A stretch of DNA of 64,000 bases from Cyanobium sp. NS01 (GTDB taxonomy: Bacteria; Cyanobacteriota; Cyanobacteriia; PCC-6307; Cyanobiaceae). Shown here one piece after another: positions 1-14,781 of this stretch (within the stretch, counting starts at the first letter, position 1; every line of letters starts with the position of its first letter). The translations under genes were made by a program, and so were the position numbers. Where the stretch lies: positions 2,542,001-2,606,000 of the forward strand of contig NZ_CP047940.1 of NCBI RefSeq assembly GCF_014280235.1, in the 5' to 3' direction. Under the pieces are notes generated by a model. The model was not told the DNA's origin, searched no databases, and saw only the letters and a program-made list of their open reading frames with translations.

Positions 1-508
1 CGGCCTGCACGAGAGCCTCAGCGATCCGGCCCTCAAGGCTCTCGGTCGGGTGGTGGGTTCCCTGTGCGTGCTCACGGCCCAGAAGAGTGCTGCGGACAGT
101 CCCGACCTCGGGGGGGCCATGGTGGCCAGCTGGGTGAGTCAGGCCAGCTTCAGCCCACCCGGCTTCACCGTGGCGGTGGCCAAGGACAGGGCCGTGGAGG
201 GCCTGCTGCACATCGGCGACCAGTTCGCCCTCAACGTGCTGGCCGCCGGGCGGGAAACCGGGCCGATGAAGCGGTTCCTGAAGCCCTTCAGTCCCGGTGC
301 CGATCGCTTCGCCGGGCTGGAGCTGGAGCACACCCCCGGCGGCCAGCCAGTGCTTCCGGAGGCCCTGGCCTGGCTGGAGGCCACGGTGCAGCAGCGGATG
401 GAATGCGGCGACCACTGGCTGATCTACGCCCAGGCCCAGGAGGGCGGCGTACTCGACCCGGAGGGCACCACGGCAGTGCACCAGCGGCGCACCGGATCCA
501 ACTACTGA
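1..508 (+). CDS. Flavodiiron (diflavin) protein, C-terminal part
   Basis: Partial gene: the frame is open from base 2 and the start lies left of the window. The visible 168 residues match the flavin-reductase-like third domain that cyanobacterial flavodiiron proteins (Flv1-Flv4 family) carry after the beta-lactamase-like and flavodoxin domains. Motifs include GAMVASWVSQASF, the following PPG, VAVAKDRAVE, a MECGDHWL block and a terminal TAVHQRRTGSNY. The family uses NAD(P)H to reduce O2 to water and protects photosystem I on the cytoplasmic side. The specific paralogue cannot be told from this end alone. No terminator hairpin is obvious in the short gap that follows. Confidence 0.85.
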   Translation, partial: GLHESLSDPALKALGRVVGSLCVLTAQKSAADSPDLGGAMVASWVSQASFSPPGFTVAVAKDRAVEGLLHIGDQFALNVLAAGRETGPMKRFLKPFSPGADRFAGLELEHTPGGQPVLPEALAWLEATVQQRMECGDHWLIYAQAQEGGVLDPEGTTAVHQRRTGSNY

Positions 509-568
509 TCCGATGCTTCGGCCCGGACCCCCAACGCCGCTCCGCCCCAGGACTTTGGCCTGAGCGGC

Positions 569-922
569 TCAGGCCGCCTTTGGCGGTGGGGTGGGGTCGC
601 CACCGACGCCATGGAAGGGGAGCACCAGGGTTGCCCAGTGGTCAGGGCGCTCGGGCCGACGGCGGCGGGCCTGCCGCACGCCGAAAGGCACGCGCACCAC
701 GTTGGTGCCCTCCACGGGGCCGACGCTGCGGCCACCTGAGCTGATCAGCGGACGGGTGCTGGAGGCGCCGGGGCTGGTCCTGACGCTGGCCAGCTTCAGG
801 GCCGGGGCCACCGGGGCTGGCTGGTCGGCGCTATCAGGGCTGGCTGGGCCGGCACTGCGGCCCCGGGGGGCGCTGCTGGGGCCATCGCTGCCGCGGCCGT
901 CGTTGCTGTCGTGATCGCTCAT
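569..922 (-). CDS. Conserved hypothetical protein, disordered N-terminus, basic C-terminus
   Basis: This is a 117-residue protein that I do not recognise beyond a picocyanobacterial look. The first 60 residues are rich in Ser, Pro, Gly and Ala and are probably disordered. The second half (GPVEGTNVVRVPFGVRQ, then RRRRPERPDHWATLVLPF) is compact and basic, and looks conserved. I chose the ATG at 922, opening with MSDHDSND, over an upstream ATG in the same frame because the extra 33 residues read like noncoding sequence. It converges with the flavodiiron gene and follows gcvP in the same direction. Confidence 0.5.
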   Translation of the reverse strand: MSDHDSNDGRGSDGPSSAPRGRSAGPASPDSADQPAPVAPALKLASVRTSPGASSTRPLISSGGRSVGPVEGTNVVRVPFGVRQARRRRPERPDHWATLVLPFHGVGGDPTPPPKAA

Positions 923-1023
923 GAGCCCCAGGCGATGGATGGCGGAGTGGGCCGAGACCTGTTCCGGAACTGAACCGAACCCGTTGAACAGCAGTTGCAA
1001 CAGATCTGGCTGCAAATGCAATG

Positions 1024-1055
1024 GCCCAAGTCTAAAGAAAAGCTTTTGCCTGGGC
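1024..1055 (-). terminator. Possible gcvP terminator hairpin
   Basis: Downstream of the gcvP stop codon, an outer GCCCA/TGGGC stem encloses the perfect palindrome AAAAGCTTTT (1038-1047). There is no clean U tract, so the call is weak. Cyanobacterial terminators often lack one. Confidence 0.3.
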
Positions 1056-1088
1056 TGTTGCGGTGCCGCCAGTGTGCGCCATGGGCGC

Positions 1089-4178
<3,090 letters not shown>

Positions 4179-4180
4179 GC

Positions 4181-4570
4181 TCAGTGGCCCTCCACCTTGG
4201 CGGCGTAGGCCGTCGCCTCCAGCAGGTTCTCCAGCTGGGCCGGCTCGCTGGGCTGCAGCAGCAGCAGCCAGCCCTCGCCGTAGGGATCGTTCTGCAGTTC
4301 TTCGGGGCTGGCGATCACGGCCTCGTTGCGGGCCTGCACCACCCCGGAGATCGGAGCCAGCAGGTCTTCGACCGCCTTCACCGACTCGATGCTGCCGCAG
4401 CTCTGGCCCTGGGTGAGCTCATCCCCCACCGCAGGCAGTTCGACAAAGACGATGTCGCCGAGCTGGTCGATGGCGAAGGCGCTCAGGCCCAGACGCACGT
4501 TGTCGCCATCGGGGCGCACGTATTCGTGGCTGTCGGCATAGCGACAGTCGCTGGGATAGGAGAGCGCCAT
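4181..4570 (-). CDS. gcvH: Glycine cleavage system H protein
   Basis: GcvH is the small lipoylated carrier that shuttles the aminomethyl intermediate between the P, T and L proteins. At 129 residues it has the normal family length. The lipoylation lysine is K65 in [12 protein letters not shown], within the hybrid-motif fold. The flanking family features [12 protein letters not shown] and [10 protein letters not shown] are present. It is the first gene of the gcvH-gcvP pair, with 2 bases between stop and start, so translational coupling is likely. No gcvT is next to it. Confidence 0.97.
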   Translation of the reverse strand: MALSYPSDCRYADSHEYVRPDGDNVRLGLSAFAIDQLGDIVFVELPAVGDELTQGQSCGSIESVKAVEDLLAPISGVVQARNEAVIASPEELQNDPYGEGWLLLLQPSEPAQLENLLEATAYAAKVEGH

Positions 4571-4597
4571 CGCACGCGGGGGGCAGGACAGTGCGCG

Positions 4598-5857
4598 TCA
4601 GTCTGGAGGACCATGCCCGGATTCGGCGAGGGCCGCCAGGGCCCGTTCCAGAGCGATGCGGGCATGGGCCCGGTGGGTGCCGCCCTGGGCAAACAGCACA
4701 TAGGGCTCCCGCAGCGGCGCATCGGCGGACAACTCACTGGTGCTGCCGTCGATGAAGGTGCCGCCCGCCATCACCAGTTCACTGGCGTAGCCGGGCATCG
4801 GCGCCGGCACCGGATCCAGGTAGGCGCCCACCGGGGAAGCGGCCTGAAAGGCGCGGCACACCGTGGCCAGCCGCTCGGGGCAGCCAAGCCGCACCGCCTG
4901 GATCACATCGCTGCGCGGTTCCCCGGGCCGCGGCTGGGTGGCGTAGCCGAGGTCACTGAACACCTGGGCCACCAGCTCGCTGCAGATCAGGGCCTCGGCC
5001 ACCATCTGGGGCGCCAGAAACAGCCCCTGGAACAGCAGGCGGTTGAGGTCGAAGCTGGTGCCGCCCTCGGCGCCGATGCCCGGGGCGGTGAGCCGGCAGC
5101 AGGCCTGCTCCACCAGCTCGGCGCGGCCGGCCACGTAGCCGCCGGTGGGGGCGATCGTGCCGCCCAGGTTCTTGATCAGGGAGCCGGCGATCAGATCGGC
5201 CCCCACGGCGGTGGGTTCCTGCCCCTGCACCAGTTCGCCGTAGCAGTTGTCCACGAACACCACACAGCCGGGCTGGCGCCGCTTCACCCTCTCGGCCAGC
5301 TCGGCGATCGCCGTGATCGAGAGGGAGGGCCGCCAGCTGTAGCCGCAGCTGCGCTGGATCAGCACCATCCGCGTCGGTTCACCCAGGGCCAGGTCCACCG
5401 CCTCCAGATCCACCCGGCCGGCGGCGCTCAGAGGCACTTCGGCGTAGCGGACGCCGAACTCGGCCAGGGACCCCTGGCCCTGCCCGCGCAGGCCGATCAC
5501 CTCCTCGAGGGTGTCGTAGGGACGGCCCGTGAGGGAAAGCAGCCGATCCCCGGGCCGCAGCACGCCGAACAGGGCGGCGGCGATGGCGTGGGTGCCACTG
5601 ACGAACTGCAGCCGCACGGCGGCGGCCTCGGCCTGCAGCACCCGCGCGAACACCCGATCGAGCACCTCGCGGCCCTGGTCGCCATGGCCGTAGCCGCTCA
5701 CCGAGGCGAAGTGCTGCACCCCCACCCGCTCCGCCGCCAGGGCCGCCAGCACCCGCTCCAGTCGGGGCTGCACGCCGGCCGTGTGGCGCTCGGCGAAGGG
5801 GGCGATGCGGGCGCTGGCGCCATGGAGCTGGTCGCGGGCCCAGCAGGGGTTGGACAT
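4598..5857 (-). CDS. Met-gamma-lyase-like PLP enzyme (aluminum-resistance protein family)
   Basis: This belongs to the PF06838 family of fold-type-I PLP enzymes, annotated variously as methionine gamma-lyase family or aluminum resistance protein. Its true substrate in cyanobacteria is not established. The signature segments are HFASVSGYGHGDQGREVLD, VSGTHAIAAALFG, VFVDNCYGELV and the PLP-lysine segment AGSLIKNLGGTIAPTGGY. Length is about 419 residues, typical for the family. I prefer the ATG at 5857 (MSNPCWARDQL); another in-frame ATG at 5881 adds eight Ala/Pro residues. It is 27 bases upstream of gcvH on the same strand and could share its transcript. Confidence 0.85.
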   Translation of the reverse strand: MSNPCWARDQLHGASARIAPFAERHTAGVQPRLERVLAALAAERVGVQHFASVSGYGHGDQGREVLDRVFARVLQAEAAAVRLQFVSGTHAIAAALFGVLRPGDRLLSLTGRPYDTLEEVIGLRGQGQGSLAEFGVRYAEVPLSAAGRVDLEAVDLALGEPTRMVLIQRSCGYSWRPSLSITAIAELAERVKRRQPGCVVFVDNCYGELVQGQEPTAVGADLIAGSLIKNLGGTIAPTGGYVAGRAELVEQACCRLTAPGIGAEGGTSFDLNRLLFQGLFLAPQMVAEALICSELVAQVFSDLGYATQPRPGEPRSDVIQAVRLGCPERLATVCRAFQAASPVGAYLDPVPAPMPGYASELVMAGGTFIDGSTSELSADAPLREPYVLFAQGGTHRAHARIALERALAALAESGHGPPD

Positions 5858-6022
5858 CGCTGGGGCCGGAGGGGCTCCCATGTTGCCCGTCTAGATTCCC
5901 GCCACTCGGGAGCCGGACACAGACGTCCAACGGCTTACGGCCTCCGCAGATCCCCAGACCGGCCGAGCCGGCCCGGGGGTGCACCGCCGCCGCACCGTCC
6001 ACTCCCGCTCCCCACGCACTTG

Positions 6023-6952
6023 GTGATTCAGCTCAACCCCGCCCCGCCATTGCCGGCAACCACAGCCGGCAGCCAGCAGGAGCGCCAGCTGCTGGCTGCC
6101 CTGCGCAGCCGCCGCAAGCCCCTGCCCCCCCGGCAACGGCGCTACAAGCTCGGCACCACCGGCTTCATGCTGGCCATGCACGTGGGGGCCGTGGTGGCCC
6201 TGCTGCCGAGGTTCTGGAGCTGGCAGGCCCTGGTGGCCCTGGCGTTCCTCTACTGGATGACCGTGCTGGGCGTGACGCTGGGCCTGCACCGGCTGGTGAC
6301 CCACCGCAGTTTCAGTGCCCCCCTCTGGCTGGAGCGCACCCTGGTGCTGATGGGTGCCATGGCCTGCCAGAGCGGGCCGATCGAGTGGGTGGGCCTGCAC
6401 CGCCACCACCACAAGTTCTCCGACCAGCCCAACGACCACCACGACGCCGGCCGCGGCCTCTGGTGGGCCCACAGCGGCTGGATGCTGCACCAGATCCCAG
6501 CCCTGGAGCACGTGGAGCGGCTCACCGGGGATCTGCAGCGCGACCCCTTCTACCGCTGGCTGGATCGCTGGTTTCTGCTGCTGCAGGCGCCCCTCGGCGT
6601 CGCCCTCTATGCCTATGGCGAGCTGGCCGGGGTGCACGGCGGCGGGCTGGGCCTGGTGCTCTGGGCCATCCCGCTGAGGCTGGTGCTCGTGTACCACGTG
6701 ACCTGGCTGGTGAACTCCGCGACCCACGCCTTCGGCTACCGCAACTTCAACTGCCCCGACCGCTCGCGCAACTGCTGGTGGGTGGCGATCCTCACCTTCG
6801 GCGAGGGCTGGCACAACAACCACCACGCCTTCCCCCACTCGGCGCGCCACGGCCTGCGCTGGTTCGAGCTGGACATCACCTGGCAGCACATCCGCCTGCT
6901 GAGGGCCCTGGGCTGGGCGCGGCGCGTGCGGCTGGCCCACTACCGCCCCTGA
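6023..6952 (+). CDS. Acyl-lipid / acyl-CoA desaturase (copy A)
   Basis: A membrane di-iron fatty-acid desaturase of 309 residues. It carries the three histidine boxes of the Delta-9 type: HRLVTHRS near residue 89, HRHHHK near 126 and HNNHHAF near 264. Hydrophobic segments lie around residues 50-95 and 180-225. In cyanobacteria these enzymes introduce the first double bond into membrane lipid acyl chains, using reduced ferredoxin. The frame extends far upstream without a stop, but that part is antisense to the PLP-enzyme gene. The most plausible start is GTG 6023 (or TTG 6020), which gives the usual family length. It ends 4 bases before the stop of the convergent gene that follows, and it is a clear paralogue of copy B. 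Confidence 0.9.
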   Translation: MIQLNPAPPLPATTAGSQQERQLLAALRSRRKPLPPRQRRYKLGTTGFMLAMHVGAVVALLPRFWSWQALVALAFLYWMTVLGVTLGLHRLVTHRSFSAPLWLERTLVLMGAMACQSGPIEWVGLHRHHHKFSDQPNDHHDAGRGLWWAHSGWMLHQIPALEHVERLTGDLQRDPFYRWLDRWFLLLQAPLGVALYAYGELAGVHGGGLGLVLWAIPLRLVLVYHVTWLVNSATHAFGYRNFNCPDRSRNCWWVAILTFGEGWHNNHHAFPHSARHGLRWFELDITWQHIRLLRALGWARRVRLAHYRP

Positions 6953-6956
6953 GGGA

Positions 6957-7739
6957 TCAGAGGCCGCCCAGCTGCTGGCGGATCGCCGCGCCAAGGTCGG
7001 CCTCGCCAGGGTCGGGCGCCAGGCCGCCGAGGCCCCGGGCCCGCTGACGCAGCAGATCGAGAAAGCGGGCCGGGCTGAGGCGCTGCTCCTCCACACCGCC
7101 CAGGGTCGCCAGGGTGCGGCGCAGGTCAGGGAGTTCGGCATCGAGCTCGGCGGCGCTGTAGTCACACTGGCCGGCGATCACCGCAGCAAAGCGCTCCCGC
7201 CGCGAGCGCTTGCTCACCGGATAGGCCGCCAGCACCGTGTCGCGGCACAGCCGCCAGGGGTGGCCGGCGGTGAGCAGCTCAGCCAGGGCGGCACTCAGGA
7301 TCAGGGCCTCGCCCTCGGCAATGCGCAGGTCGAAGGCAGCCGGGGGATGGCGCAGACCCACGAACACCTCCAGCAGCTCGCCGGGCCCGAGCACCGCCTC
7401 GCCCGGCTCCTGCACCGGCAGGGCCGAGGCCTGCAGGTCGGCCAGCAGTGAGGGCTGGTCGGCGAGCTGCTGCCGCAGCGACTCGGAGAGGGTGCCATCC
7501 ACCACCTCGGCGGCCAGCAACTGGTTGATGCGCCCCAGGGCCAGGAACACCTCCGGCCCCGGGGAGGCGAGCTTGCCGTTGCGCAACATCGAGAGCTGGG
7601 AATTGTGCACGCGGCCGAGATCGAGGGCCTCGGCCAGGGCGGGCAGCACGCGGTGGCTCCAGCCATTGCGGCCGTGCCAGAGGCGAACGAGATGGGCAAA
7701 GGCCACCCGCCCGGCCGCGAGGTCGTCCCGGTAACCCAC
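6957..7739 (-). CDS. Uncharacterised helix-turn-helix-like protein between two desaturases
   Basis: A 260-residue soluble protein with no clear named family. Residues 35-80 (ALDLGRVHNSQLSMLRNGKL, then PGPEVFLALGRIN) resemble a Cro/Xre-type helix-turn-helix with its recognition helix. The rest is helical and rich in Leu and Ala (AELDAELPDLRRTLATLGGV near residue 205). It is convergent with desaturase A and divergent from desaturase B, with which it shares a 66-bp intergenic region. A regulatory role on the desaturases is an inference from position and this motif only. Confidence 0.65.
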   Translation of the reverse strand: MGYRDDLAAGRVAFAHLVRLWHGRNGWSHRVLPALAEALDLGRVHNSQLSMLRNGKLASPGPEVFLALGRINQLLAAEVVDGTLSESLRQQLADQPSLLADLQASALPVQEPGEAVLGPGELLEVFVGLRHPPAAFDLRIAEGEALILSAALAELLTAGHPWRLCRDTVLAAYPVSKRSRRERFAAVIAGQCDYSAAELDAELPDLRRTLATLGGVEEQRLSPARFLDLLRQRARGLGGLAPDPGEADLGAAIRQQLGGL

Positions 7740-7805
7740 TGCGAAGTCTTGCGATCAGGATTCGTATTGCTACCATCTTACCCAGTGATCAGGAGTCGGT
7801 CCGTT
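7740..7805. promoter_or_regulatory. Shared divergent promoter region
   Basis: Sixty-six bases separate the divergent helix-turn-helix-like gene and desaturase B. It is AT-richer than its surroundings and contains TACCATCTTA as a -10-like stretch, plus CAGGAG about 10 bases before the desaturase ATG as a ribosome binding site. Confidence 0.4.
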
Positions 7806-8783
7806 ATGACCGCAACAGCCTCCAGCCGAGCCCGTCCCCGTCCCAGTGCCCGCAGCACCCGGCAGCCCGCCCGGATCAGCGGCGGCACCAGGGGGCTGCT
7901 GCGGGCCGAGGCCCTGCGCCAACCCCGCAGCGGCGCAGCCGCACCCCAGAGCGAACCGGGCATCAACTGGACCATCGTGGCCTACATGGGCGCGCTCCAT
8001 GCGCTCGCCATCGTGGCCCTGCTGCCCCGCTTCTGGAGCCTGCCCGCCTTGGCCAGCTTCCTGGTGCTCTATTGGGTCACGGCCTGCCTCGGCGTCACCG
8101 TTGGCTACCACCGCCTGCTGAGCCACCGCTCCTTCCGCGTGCCCCACTGGCTGGAGCGCTTCTTCGCCACCTGCGGCGCCCTCAGCTGCCAGCACGGCCC
8201 GATCGACTGGGTGGGCCTGCACCGCCACCACCACAAGTTCTCCGACACCGACGTCGACCACCACAGCAGCCTCAAGGGCTTCTGGTGGAGCCACATGGGC
8301 TGGATGTTCGAGACCGTTCCCGCCATGGCCGCGGTGCCCCGCCTCACCGGTGATCTGGCCCGTGACCCCTACTACCGCTGGCTGAACAACTGGTTCCTGC
8401 TGCTGCAGCTGCCCCTGGCCGGCCTGCTGTTCTGGATCGGCACGGTCACCGGTGCCGGCGGCTGGGCCCTGGTGCTCTGGGGCATCCCGCTGCGCCTGGT
8501 GGTTGTCTACCACTGCACCTGGCTGGTCAACTCGGCCACCCACTGCTGGGGGAAGGTGTCCCATGACAGCGGCGACCAGTCCCGCAACAACGTGTGGGTG
8601 GCCGCGCTCACCTTCGGTGAGGGCTGGCACAACAACCACCACGCCTTCCCCCACTCGGCGCGCCATGGCTTCGGCCGCCAGCTCGACCTCACCTGGCAGC
8701 ACATCCGGCTGATGCGTCGGCTGGGCCTGGCCAGACAGGTGCGTCTCCCCGCCATCGCGGCCAGGCCCAGCCTGAGGGCCTGA
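7806..8783 (+). CDS. Acyl-lipid / acyl-CoA desaturase (copy B)
   Basis: The second Delta-9-type desaturase, 325 residues. Histidine boxes are HRLLSHRS (near residue 102), HRHHHKFSD (139) and [14 protein letters not shown] (275). Compared with copy A it has a longer, basic Ser/Arg-rich leader of about 50 residues before the first membrane segment. I chose the ATG at 7806 because a good ribosome binding site precedes it; the frame continues upstream only as antisense to the neighbouring gene. The two paralogues are very similar around the His boxes ([11 protein letters not shown] in both), so they probably differ in acyl position or condition of use rather than chemistry. Confidence 0.92.
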   Translation: MTATASSRARPRPSARSTRQPARISGGTRGLLRAEALRQPRSGAAAPQSEPGINWTIVAYMGALHALAIVALLPRFWSLPALASFLVLYWVTACLGVTVGYHRLLSHRSFRVPHWLERFFATCGALSCQHGPIDWVGLHRHHHKFSDTDVDHHSSLKGFWWSHMGWMFETVPAMAAVPRLTGDLARDPYYRWLNNWFLLLQLPLAGLLFWIGTVTGAGGWALVLWGIPLRLVVVYHCTWLVNSATHCWGKVSHDSGDQSRNNVWVAALTFGEGWHNNHHAFPHSARHGFGRQLDLTWQHIRLMRRLGLARQVRLPAIAARPSLRA

Positions 8784-8839
8784 GCCCGTCACGTAGGCTG
8801 CTGGATCGGCTCGCGATCAGACTTCTCTCTCCTTTTCCC

Positions 8840-9298
8840 ATGGCCAAGCGCGTTCAAGTCGTTCTCAGCGAAGACGTCCTCAGCCTGGGCAAGGGGGGCG
8901 ATCTGGTGGACGTGGCCCCTGGCTACGCGCGTAATTTCCTGCTCCCCACCGGCAAGGCCGTTCCCCTCACCCGAGCCGTGCTGCGGCAGGTGGAGGCCCG
9001 CCGGGCCAAGGAGGCCGAGCGCCAGGCGGCCCTGCGGGCCGAGGCCGAGGCCTTCCGCACCGCCCTGGCCACGATCGGCCGCTTCACCGTGAAGAAGCAG
9101 ACCGGCGGCGATGACGTGCTGTTCGGCACCGTAACCAACGGCGACGTGGCCGAGGCGATCGAAGCCGCCACCAAGAAGGATGTGGACCGCCGCGACATCA
9201 CGGTGCCCGATATCCACCGCACCGGCTCCTACAAGGTGCACGTGAAGCTGCACCCCGAGGTGACGGCCGAGATCAACCTCGAAGTGATCAGCCACTGA
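8840..9298 (+). CDS. rplI: 50S ribosomal protein L9
   Basis: A 152-residue L9 of the large ribosomal subunit. The N-terminal 23S-rRNA-binding domain has the diagnostic [20 protein letters not shown], followed by the long connecting helix ([19 protein letters not shown]) and the C-terminal domain ending [15 protein letters not shown]. It is followed 85 bases later by dnaB. rplI-dnaB adjacency is common in bacteria, which supports both calls. Confidence 0.97.
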   Translation: MAKRVQVVLSEDVLSLGKGGDLVDVAPGYARNFLLPTGKAVPLTRAVLRQVEARRAKEAERQAALRAEAEAFRTALATIGRFTVKKQTGGDDVLFGTVTNGDVAEAIEAATKKDVDRRDITVPDIHRTGSYKVHVKLHPEVTAEINLEVISH

Positions 9299-9383
9299 GC
9301 GCTCGGCCCGGTCAGGCCAGAATGGGCGCCCACCGCCGCCAGCACCCCAGGGACTGGCCGGCCTCCCAGCGGGACATCCAGCC

Positions 9384-10850
9384 ATGGTGAGCCTGCCGCT
9401 TTCAGAGCGCGAGCCCGACGGTCATCAAGGCGCCGAGGCCGACCGCGATCCCTCTGCCGGGCAGAGCGACATCGCGCCGGTGCGGCCCGCCCCGCGGCGG
9501 GGACGGCTGCGGGATGAGGCCAGCTTCGAGGCCCTGCCCGACTCCGTGCCCCCCCAGAACCTGGAGGCGGAAGAGGCGGTGCTGGGGGGCGTGCTGCTCG
9601 ATCCCGACGCCATCAGCCGGGTCGCGGACGTGCTCCAGCCCGAGGCCTTCTATCTGGGGGCCCACCGGGAGATCTACCGCACCGCCCTGATGCTGCACAG
9701 CCAGGGCAAGCCCACCGATCTCACCGCCATGACCGCCTGGCTGGCGGACACCGGCCTGCTGGAGAAGGTGGGCGGCAGCAGCCGCCTGGTGGAGCTGGTG
9801 GAGCGCACCATGTCCACCGCCTCGATCGACCAGGTGGCCCGCCTGGTGATGGACAAGTTCCTGAGGCGCCGGCTGATCCGCTCCGGCAACGAGGTGATCC
9901 AGCTCGGCTTCGATCAGGGCAAGCCGATGGACCAGGTGCTCGATGAGGCCGAGCAGAAGATCTTCGCGATCAGCCAGGAAAAACCCAGCCAGGGCCTCAC
10001 CCCCACCGCCGAGATCCTCACCAGCACCTTCAACGAGATCGAGAGCCGCTCGCTCGGCACCTCGGTGGCGGGCATCCCGGTGAACTTCTACGACCTGGAT
10101 GCCATCACCCAGGGACTGCAGCGCAGCGATCTGATCATCGTGGCCGGCCGCCCGGCCATGGGCAAGACCTCGATCGTGCTCAACATCGCCAAGAACGTGG
10201 CCCAGCTGCACCAGCTGCCGGTGTGTGTGTTCAGCCTGGAGATGAGCAAGGAGCAGCTCACCTACCGGCTGCTGTCGATGGAGGTGGGCATCGAGAGCGG
10301 CCGGCTGCGCACCGGCCGGCTGCAGCAGGAGGAGTGGCCCCTGCTCGGCCAGGGCATCAATAGCCTCGGCCAGCTGCCCCTGTTCATCGACGACAAACCC
10401 AATGCCGGCGTGCTGGAGATGCGTTCGCTCTGCCGCCGCTTGATGGCGGAATCAGGCAAGGAGCTGGGCCTGATCGTGATCGACTACCTGCAGCTGATGG
10501 AGGGCTCCACCCCCGACAACCGGGTGCAGGAGCTCTCCCGCATCACCCGGGGCCTCAAGGGCATGGCCCGGGAGCTCAACGTGCCGGTGATGGCCCTCTC
10601 CCAGCTCAGCCGAGGCGTGGAATCCCGCACCAACAAGCGGCCGATGCTGAGCGACCTGCGCGAATCGGGCTCGATCGAGCAGGACGCCGACCTGGTGCTG
10701 ATGATCTACCGCGACGAGTACTACAACCCGGAAACACCCGACCGGGGCATCACCGAGGTGATCGTGACCAAGCACCGCAACGGCCCGGTGGGCACGGTGA
10801 AGCTGCTGTTCGAACCCCAGTTCACCCGCTTCCGCAACCTGGCCGCCTGA
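9384..10850 (+). CDS. dnaB: Replicative DNA helicase DnaB, without intein
   Basis: The hexameric replicative helicase, 488 residues. The N-terminal domain begins at PPQNLEAEEAVLGGVLLD. The RecA-like domain has Walker A GRPAMGKTS near residue 254, Walker B LIVIDYLQLM near 365, and the LSQLSRGVESRTNKRP segment near 405. The sequence is continuous through the Walker A and other motif sites where many cyanobacterial DnaB proteins carry an intein. A disordered leader of about 50 residues precedes the conserved part. The stop codon overlaps the next start (TGATG). Confidence 0.97.
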   Translation: MVSLPLSEREPDGHQGAEADRDPSAGQSDIAPVRPAPRRGRLRDEASFEALPDSVPPQNLEAEEAVLGGVLLDPDAISRVADVLQPEAFYLGAHREIYRTALMLHSQGKPTDLTAMTAWLADTGLLEKVGGSSRLVELVERTMSTASIDQVARLVMDKFLRRRLIRSGNEVIQLGFDQGKPMDQVLDEAEQKIFAISQEKPSQGLTPTAEILTSTFNEIESRSLGTSVAGIPVNFYDLDAITQGLQRSDLIIVAGRPAMGKTSIVLNIAKNVAQLHQLPVCVFSLEMSKEQLTYRLLSMEVGIESGRLRTGRLQQEEWPLLGQGINSLGQLPLFIDDKPNAGVLEMRSLCRRLMAESGKELGLIVIDYLQLMEGSTPDNRVQELSRITRGLKGMARELNVPVMALSQLSRGVESRTNKRPMLSDLRESGSIEQDADLVLMIYRDEYYNPETPDRGITEVIVTKHRNGPVGTVKLLFEPQFTRFRNLAA

Positions 10851-11602
10851 TGGGGCTACAGGTGTTCACGGTGCTCACCGGCCGCAGCTACGGGCCCCAC
10901 TACGCCGAGCGGCTGCAGCGCATGCTGAAGCGGCACCTGAGCGCACCCCACAGCCTCACGGTGCTGTGTGACGCGGCCAACCGTCCGGCCCTGGCCAGCC
11001 TCGGCCTGCAGCACCGGCAGCTGGAGCCCCTGGGCCTGCAGGGCTTCTGCAGCAAGATCCAGCTCTTCAATGCCGCGATCACCGGCGAGAGGCCCTTTCT
11101 CTTCTTCGATGTGACCCTGGTGGTGCGCGCCGGCCTCGAGCCGCTGCTGCGGTTCGGCGCGGCCGATCCGGCCCCGCTGATCGGCGTGCGCGACTGGAGC
11201 TACCCCACCCTCAACTCCTGCGTGATGCAGCTGCGGCCGGGAGCGGCCACGGCCCGGGTATGGCAGGCCTACCTGGACGGGGAGGACCACGGCACCCCAG
11301 GCCCCAACCAGAACTTCATCTACCGGGCGCTGCAGCGCCACTGCCCGGGAGCGCTGGCCACCTGGCCCGAGGGGCTGGTGGCCTCCTACCGGGGCCTGCG
11401 CAAGCTGGCCCGCCGCGATGCCGCCGCCGCCGCGCGGGCCCGCCAGGCGGCCTGCGTGCTCAAGTTCCACGGGCGGCCCCGCCCCCACGAGGTGCTGCGC
11501 CCCTGGCGCCATCCCAGCCAGACCGTGCTGAAGCACCCGCTCCGCCCGGATCTGTGGCGCTTCCTGGCGGAGGACATCACTGACCACTGGCTGCTGAGCT
11601 GA
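10850..11602 (+). CDS. Glycosyltransferase-like protein, translationally coupled to dnaB
   Basis: A 250-residue protein whose ATG shares one base with the dnaB stop codon, so translation is probably coupled. The opening (LQVFTVLTGRSYGPHYAERL), the central PFLFFDVTLVVR and the downstream GTPGPNQNFIYRAL resemble nucleotide-diphospho-sugar transferases of the GT-A type, in which an acidic residue after FF coordinates metal. The canonical DxD is incomplete here (FFDVT), so activity is uncertain. The C-terminus has KFHGRPRPHEV, like the KFHG..KPW motif of sugar transferases. Confidence 0.6.
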   Translation: MGLQVFTVLTGRSYGPHYAERLQRMLKRHLSAPHSLTVLCDAANRPALASLGLQHRQLEPLGLQGFCSKIQLFNAAITGERPFLFFDVTLVVRAGLEPLLRFGAADPAPLIGVRDWSYPTLNSCVMQLRPGAATARVWQAYLDGEDHGTPGPNQNFIYRALQRHCPGALATWPEGLVASYRGLRKLARRDAAAAARARQAACVLKFHGRPRPHEVLRPWRHPSQTVLKHPLRPDLWRFLAEDITDHWLLS

Positions 11603-11656
11603 ACAGCGGGGGCGTCCATACTCAAGGCTGTGCTGATGTCAAGGCCCGGGCCGACC

Positions 11657-14759
<3,103 letters not shown>

Positions 14760-14781
14760 GCGCCACCCCAAGGCTTCTCCC

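Noticed and set aside
9384-10850. Possible DnaB intein
   Set aside because: The sequence is continuous through the Walker A and other motif sites; at 488 residues there is no room for an intein.
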